In this document: piece after piece, positions 7,378 to 9,936 of the stretch
Layout: every line of letters begins with the position of its first letter
Numbering within the stretch: the first letter of the stretch is position 1
Source of the DNA: Legionellaceae bacterium
GTDB taxonomy: Bacteria; Pseudomonadota; Gammaproteobacteria; Legionellales; Legionellaceae
Length of the DNA stretch: 9,936 nucleotides
Reading direction: 5' to 3'
Assembly: GCA_023266075.1 (NCBI GenBank)
Contig: JAHFRX010000050.1
Location: forward strand, 1 to 9,936
Translations under genes and position numbers: made by a program
The notes under the pieces: generated by a model
Database searches by the model: none
What the model was told of the DNA's origin: nothing
What the model saw: the letters and a program-made list of their open reading frames with translations, nothing else

Positions 7378-8115
7378 ATGAAGATTGAACAACAAGTTGC
7401 AGTAGTCACTGGCGGGGCCTCCGGCTTAGGATTAGCAACCGTAAAAGCATTGAGAGCCCGTGATGCAAAGGTGATGGTTTGGGATCTATATCCAAGTCAT
7501 GAAGATGCTTTAACGTGTGATGTTGCAGATGAAGCATCGGTAAAAAATGCATTGAAAAAAACAATAGAAATGTACGGTGTGCCGCGTATTTTAGTTCACT
7601 GTGCAGGTATTGCACCGGGTGGACGTCTTGTTGGTAAAGAAGGCGTGTTAGCCTTGGATGCTTTTAAAAAAGTGATTGATGTTAATTTAATCGGTACATT
7701 TAATGTCTTGCGTTACTTCACAGAAGCGATAATAGAGCTTCAACCACTGCTTGACGATGATGAACGAGGTGTGTTGATTACCACGGCGTCCATTGCCGCT
7801 TTTGAAGGACAAATCGGTCAGGTCGCATATAGTGCCTCAAAAGGTGGCGTTGCTTCCATGACATTACCATTAGCGCGCGAATTGGCGCAATTTGGTATTC
7901 GCGTGAATACGATAGCACCAGGTGTGATGGAAACGCCTTTGATGATGCATATGCCCAACGTTATTAAAGAGCGGTTATCCGCCACGGTGCCATTTCCAAA
8001 ACGTTTAGGTTTTCCAGATGAATTTGCAAAACTTGCAGTGCATCTTTGTGAAAATAATTATCTCAATGGAGAGGTGATTCGTCTTGATGGCGCGTTACGT
8101 ATGGCGCCGAAGTAA
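7378..8115 (+). CDS. Short-chain dehydrogenase, type-2 3-hydroxyacyl-CoA dehydrogenase-like
   Basis: A classical short-chain dehydrogenase/reductase of 245 residues. The cofactor motif is TGGASGLG (11-18), and Asp36 at the end of the second strand favours NAD over NADP. CAGIAPGG (75-82) corresponds to the NAG motif. The active site shows Asn103 (DVNLIGTFNV), Ser138 (TASIAAFEG), Tyr151 and Lys155 (YSASK). The motifs VPFPKRLG and LNGEVIRLDGALRM, together with AAFEGQIGQVAYSASKGG, match the HSD17B10 / HADH type 2 subgroup, which oxidises 3-hydroxyacyl-CoA in fatty-acid or branched-chain amino acid breakdown. It sits six bases behind the isochorismatase-like gene and shares its promoter. It ends 12 bases before a gene on the opposite strand, with no terminator hairpin in between. 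Subgroup assignment is good; the physiological substrate is inferred from the family. Confidence 0.92.
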   Translation: MKIEQQVAVVTGGASGLGLATVKALRARDAKVMVWDLYPSHEDALTCDVADEASVKNALKKTIEMYGVPRILVHCAGIAPGGRLVGKEGVLALDAFKKVIDVNLIGTFNVLRYFTEAIIELQPLLDDDERGVLITTASIAAFEGQIGQVAYSASKGGVASMTLPLARELAQFGIRVNTIAPGVMETPLMMHMPNVIKERLSATVPFPKRLGFPDEFAKLAVHLCENNYLNGEVIRLDGALRMAPK

Positions 8116-8127
8116 CTTCGAGATCCC

Positions 8128-8721
8128 TTAGAGATGTTTGGATAGCTTAGGAGGTTCATTATTAATAATCAACTTTAAAAATGATTTGTTTTGAATGGCG
8201 GTGTTAAAAAGGTCAGGTAATATGATGGCATTTAATATTTTTTGTAAACAAAATTGGCCAATGCGTATACACTCCGCTGGGTTCTCAATGATCTTTTGGA
8301 TATCGTGATGACGTGTTGATTTAGTAGCGAAAGAATAGACGATTTGCGAGTTTTGGTAGTTTGATGGAATAGAAAATCCAAAATTTAAGCCAGGAACTTT
8401 CTGCTTAAAATAATAAAGCTCATCTCGCCATGGTTCATGATAAAGCTCACCCCATATTTTTGCTTCATGTTGATCAAAAAAACTCGAATGATAACTGTGA
8501 TCAAACTGCCATAAATCATTTTCAATTAAATTCCATTCGATAGATGGTTTTGAAGAAAACAGCAAAAACTCATCATATTGATTGAGAAGTGCAACGCCAA
8601 TATAATCAATCTCTAGAAGCCCCAGAACGCTCCGAAAAATAGACGTGAAAATCGCAAAATGTTGAAACAAAAATGTTTTAATTTGAGGATGTAGGTGTGT
8701 TTTAGTATAGCGAATATCCAT
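8128..8721 (-). CDS. Possible sensor-domain protein lacking a DNA-binding domain
   Basis: I do not recognise this protein with certainty. It has 197 residues, no signal peptide and no membrane segment. Alternating aromatic-rich strands (YIGVALLNQYDEFLLFSS, then LNFGFSIPS and QIVYSFATKS) between helices suggest an alpha/beta sensor domain such as the N-terminal ligand-binding or PAS-like domain of LuxR-type regulators. The layout, with an early helix bundle, a central WxxF/YHSS region and a late helix (ECIRIGQFCLQKILNAI), fits that idea. If it belongs there, the C-terminal HTH is missing: the last 35 residues show no LTxRE or HTH pattern. It begins 18 bases downstream of the Cro/C1-type regulator gene in the same direction, so the two are probably cotranscribed and the partner could supply DNA binding. 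The start ATG at 8721 has only a weak ribosome site (AAGAAGAT). An unrelated cytoplasmic protein is a fair alternative. Confidence 0.7.
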   Translation of the reverse strand: MDIRYTKTHLHPQIKTFLFQHFAIFTSIFRSVLGLLEIDYIGVALLNQYDEFLLFSSKPSIEWNLIENDLWQFDHSYHSSFFDQHEAKIWGELYHEPWRDELYYFKQKVPGLNFGFSIPSNYQNSQIVYSFATKSTRHHDIQKIIENPAECIRIGQFCLQKILNAIILPDLFNTAIQNKSFLKLIINNEPPKLSKHL

Positions 8722-8739
8722 ATAGCTATCTTCTTTATT

Positions 8740-9207
8740 TTATACGGCTTGTTTCTTTTGGTTTTCCTTATAAGAAATAGAGCCGACTGCTAATTCAATG
8801 ATTTTACGTAAGTTTTCCTTTGAGGTAGTGATGTCACGCACCTCAGACAACAATTTTAACACAAAATTTGCATAAGCGTTAGCGTTTTGGTCGCTTTGAT
8901 AAAGAAGAAAGCTTTGCATCAGTAAATAGTGTAATAGATCATCATCCACGTTATTTTTTTGTGGTGTAGTTTCTCCAAAGAGTAGCCAGCCCGGAGCAAC
9001 CGATAATTGCTGTGCAATGTTTGTAATTTTACCGTAATCCGGTAGCGCGTCACCACGGATGTATCGACGGCAGATTTGTTCTGATGCACCAGAAAATTTG
9101 GCCAACGTTTTCATACAAACGCCAGAGGGTGTTCTGAGGGATGTGTGGCCATTTCTGATCAGTGCGTTGATCAACCTTTGCGCGAAATCTCGATGTTTTT
9201 TTGTCAT
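8740..9207 (-). CDS. Cro/C1-type (XRE) helix-turn-helix regulator
   Basis: The N-terminal half is a lambda-repressor-like DNA-binding domain, about residues 30-78: CMKTLAKFSGASEQICRRYI with the recognition helix around SEQICRRYIRG, followed by a third helix and APGWLLFGE, a typical end of such domains. The remaining 75 residues, after a linker (TTPQKNNVDDD), are helical and of unknown role, perhaps dimerisation or ligand binding. The ATG at 9207 has no Shine-Dalgarno; the preceding bases are an A/T run, so initiation may be inefficient or near leaderless. Upstream lies a region with repeated TTAATATCA half-sites that this protein may bind, regulating itself and the divergent small gene. The downstream partner is the putative sensor protein. 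The HTH fold is clear; target and ligand are not known. Confidence 0.88.
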   Translation of the reverse strand: MTKKHRDFAQRLINALIRNGHTSLRTPSGVCMKTLAKFSGASEQICRRYIRGDALPDYGKITNIAQQLSVAPGWLLFGETTPQKNNVDDDLLHYLLMQSFLLYQSDQNANAYANFVLKLLSEVRDITTSKENLRKIIELAVGSISYKENQKKQAV

Positions 9208-9237
9208 ATTATTTTTATTATTTTTATGTGTTGATTT

Positions 9238-9266
9238 AAGTTATCATATCATTTTATTAATATCAA
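9238..9266 (-). promoter_or_regulatory. Possible promoter of the XRE regulator gene
   Basis: On the minus strand TTGATA (9266-9261) is a good -35. A 17-base spacer leads to TAACTT (9243-9238), a poor -10; TATGAT (9248-9243) is a better hexamer but sits only 12 bases from that -35. The -35 overlaps the first operator half-site, as expected for autorepression. Confidence 0.35.
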
Positions 9267-9298
9267 TATGATTTATTATGTTTTATATTGATATTAAT
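9256..9298. repeat. Perfect 14-bp inverted repeat, candidate operator
   Basis: ATTAATATCAATAT (9256-9269) is repeated inverted as ATATTGATATTAAT (9285-9298) with 15 bases between. The region is very AT-rich, so chance must be considered, but a perfect 14-bp match is long even for that composition. The arms fall between the divergently transcribed HTH gene and small gene, and both carry a TTGATA-like -35 on their outward strand. Centre-to-centre distance of the TTAATATCA cores is 32 bp, about three helical turns. Confidence 0.65.
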
Positions 9299-9310
9299 TT
9301 AATAACTATA

Positions 9311-9319
9311 TTAATATCA
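9311..9319 (+). promoter_or_regulatory. Third TTAATATCA half-site
   Basis: The same nine bases as in the left arm of the inverted repeat (9257-9265) recur here, 22 bp (about two turns) beyond the right arm. A looser relative, CATATCA, lies at 9245-9251. The site overlaps where a -10 for the small gene would be expected (TAATAT, 9312-9317, 18 bases after TTGATA at 9288-9293). Confidence 0.45.
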
Positions 9320-9356
9320 GTTTCGGATAAGTTAATCATGGATGAGGGAGTATGTG

Positions 9357-9611
9357 ATGGGGTGTATTATTGAGCTTGATGGTGTTCGATTTGACTTTAC
9401 TCAAAATAGGTTTAAACAAAAGTTACTGCTCGATATTCTGGTTTTATACATGTCATTTGAGATGAATGAGCTTTCAAAAATATTAGATGTTCCATTGCAA
9501 CTTTTAAATAAAGTGCATCGAGGAGAGCAATTTTTATCTTATCTTGCAGCACAACGCCTTGGAAAGATCTTTTTGTTAACGTTTAGTAATCCAGGTCGAT
9601 GTGTTAATTAA
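9357..9611 (+). CDS. Small protein, probable compact HTH-like fold
   Basis: An 84-residue protein starting at the ATG at 9357, chosen because GGGAG (9346-9350) lies six bases before it. An earlier ATG at 9342 would add five residues but has no ribosome site. After a short strand-like start (IIELDGVRFDFTQNRFKQKL) come helices in which NELSKILDVPLQLLNKVHRGEQFLSYLAAQRLGKIF has the spacing of a Cro/C1-type HTH: two short helices, a Gly-containing turn and a further helix. I recognise no named family. It is divergent from the XRE regulator and shares the operator-like region with it, which suggests the two are a regulatory pair such as repressor and antagonist or Cro-like partner. Its last eight bases overlap the end of thiL on the other strand. 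Confidence 0.75.
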   Translation: MGCIIELDGVRFDFTQNRFKQKLLLDILVLYMSFEMNELSKILDVPLQLLNKVHRGEQFLSYLAAQRLGKIFLLTFSNPGRCVN

Positions 9612-9936
9612 AATGATTAAACGGTTGTAAGTTCAGCGAGATAGGCTCATCTTTTGTAAAAAGCTGAACCTGATGTGATGTTTGAGAGAGTGATGTAGTG
9701 ATTCTGCCGATTTGAAGTAATGGATAACCAAATTTTGCTCTAAATTGCTGTGATAGTACAAGGCCCATTTGAGGATCTGCACTCAATAAAAGTGCATAAT
9801 CTTCACCGCCGGTTAATTTAGTTTCGATGGGTGGGAGATTCAATGCTCGATATACTTCTAGCTCGTCCATCGTCGATGTTAATGTTTCTACTTGGATAAT
9901 GGCACTGCACTGTGAAGCTGTCACAAGTTTATTTAA
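9604..9936 (-). CDS. thiL: Thiamine-monophosphate kinase, C-terminal part
   Basis: ThiL phosphorylates thiamine monophosphate to thiamine diphosphate, the active cofactor. Only the last 110 or so codons are inside the window; the frame stays open to the edge, so the start lies beyond it, and the GTG at 9924 is not the start. The family signature LTGGEDYALLLS (normally SGGEDYELLF) is at about bases 9784-9819, preceded by LNKLVTASQCSAIIQVETL, the helix-strand segment following the LDGL-type motif in ThiL. The tail ends in PFNHFN, like the GFDHF ending of other ThiL proteins. Its stop overlaps the convergent small gene by 8 bp. Confidence 0.88.
   Translation of the reverse strand, partial: LNKLVTASQCSAIIQVETLTSTMDELEVYRALNLPPIETKLTGGEDYALLLSADPQMGLVLSQQFRAKFGYPLLQIGRITTSLSQTSHQVQLFTKDEPISLNLQPFNHFN

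Noticed and set aside
8116..8127. Possible bidirectional terminator between the convergent dehydrogenase and the sensor-like gene.
   Set aside because: Only 12 bases, with no stable hairpin or T-run.
9342..9356. Earlier ATG for the 84-residue protein.
   Set aside because: No Shine-Dalgarno precedes it, and the GGGAG that would serve the later ATG lies inside the extension.

Overview
The window is moderately AT-rich bacterial DNA with compact, mostly intact genes. valS, proC, thiL, an elongator-type tRNA with an encoded CCA end, and a Deg-type envelope protease point to a proteobacterium. General impression (base composition, a multi-pass orphan membrane protein with a polar tail, orphan regulators) suggests a gammaproteobacterium, perhaps of the Legionellales/Coxiella-like group. 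That placement is an inference and was not tested.

Left end (1-1837): an unrecognised multi-pass membrane protein whose start lies outside the window, then the wreck of a toxin-antitoxin pair on the minus strand. The pair is a PIN-domain toxin missing its C-terminal half and an excisionase-type HTH antitoxin missing its N-terminal half. The antitoxin remnant abuts the CCA end of a tRNA with anticodon CAT (1838-1914), best read as the lysidine-modified tRNA-Ile2. This looks like the edge of a genomic island at a tRNA 3' end, with the island to the left.

Centre (1915-6700): a Deg/HtrA serine protease (one PDZ domain, signal peptide) and proC form a two-gene unit on the plus strand. It runs tail to tail into valS on the minus strand, with a 6-bp overlap of the coding ends.

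Right-centre (6701-8115): a divergent promoter region separates valS from an ISOC2-like isochorismatase-fold hydrolase, followed by an NAD-type short-chain dehydrogenase closely resembling type-2 3-hydroxyacyl-CoA dehydrogenase (HSD17B10).

Right end (8128-9936): a regulatory cluster. On the minus strand, a Cro/C1-type HTH protein is followed by a 197-residue protein that may be a sensor domain without a DNA-binding domain. On the plus strand, divergently, lies an 84-residue protein that looks like a second, tiny HTH protein. The roughly 150 bp between the divergent genes holds a perfect 14-bp inverted repeat and a further 9-bp half-site, spaced at about three and two helical turns: a good candidate operator. 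The window closes with the C-terminal part of thiL on the minus strand, which overlaps the 84-residue gene by 8 bp.
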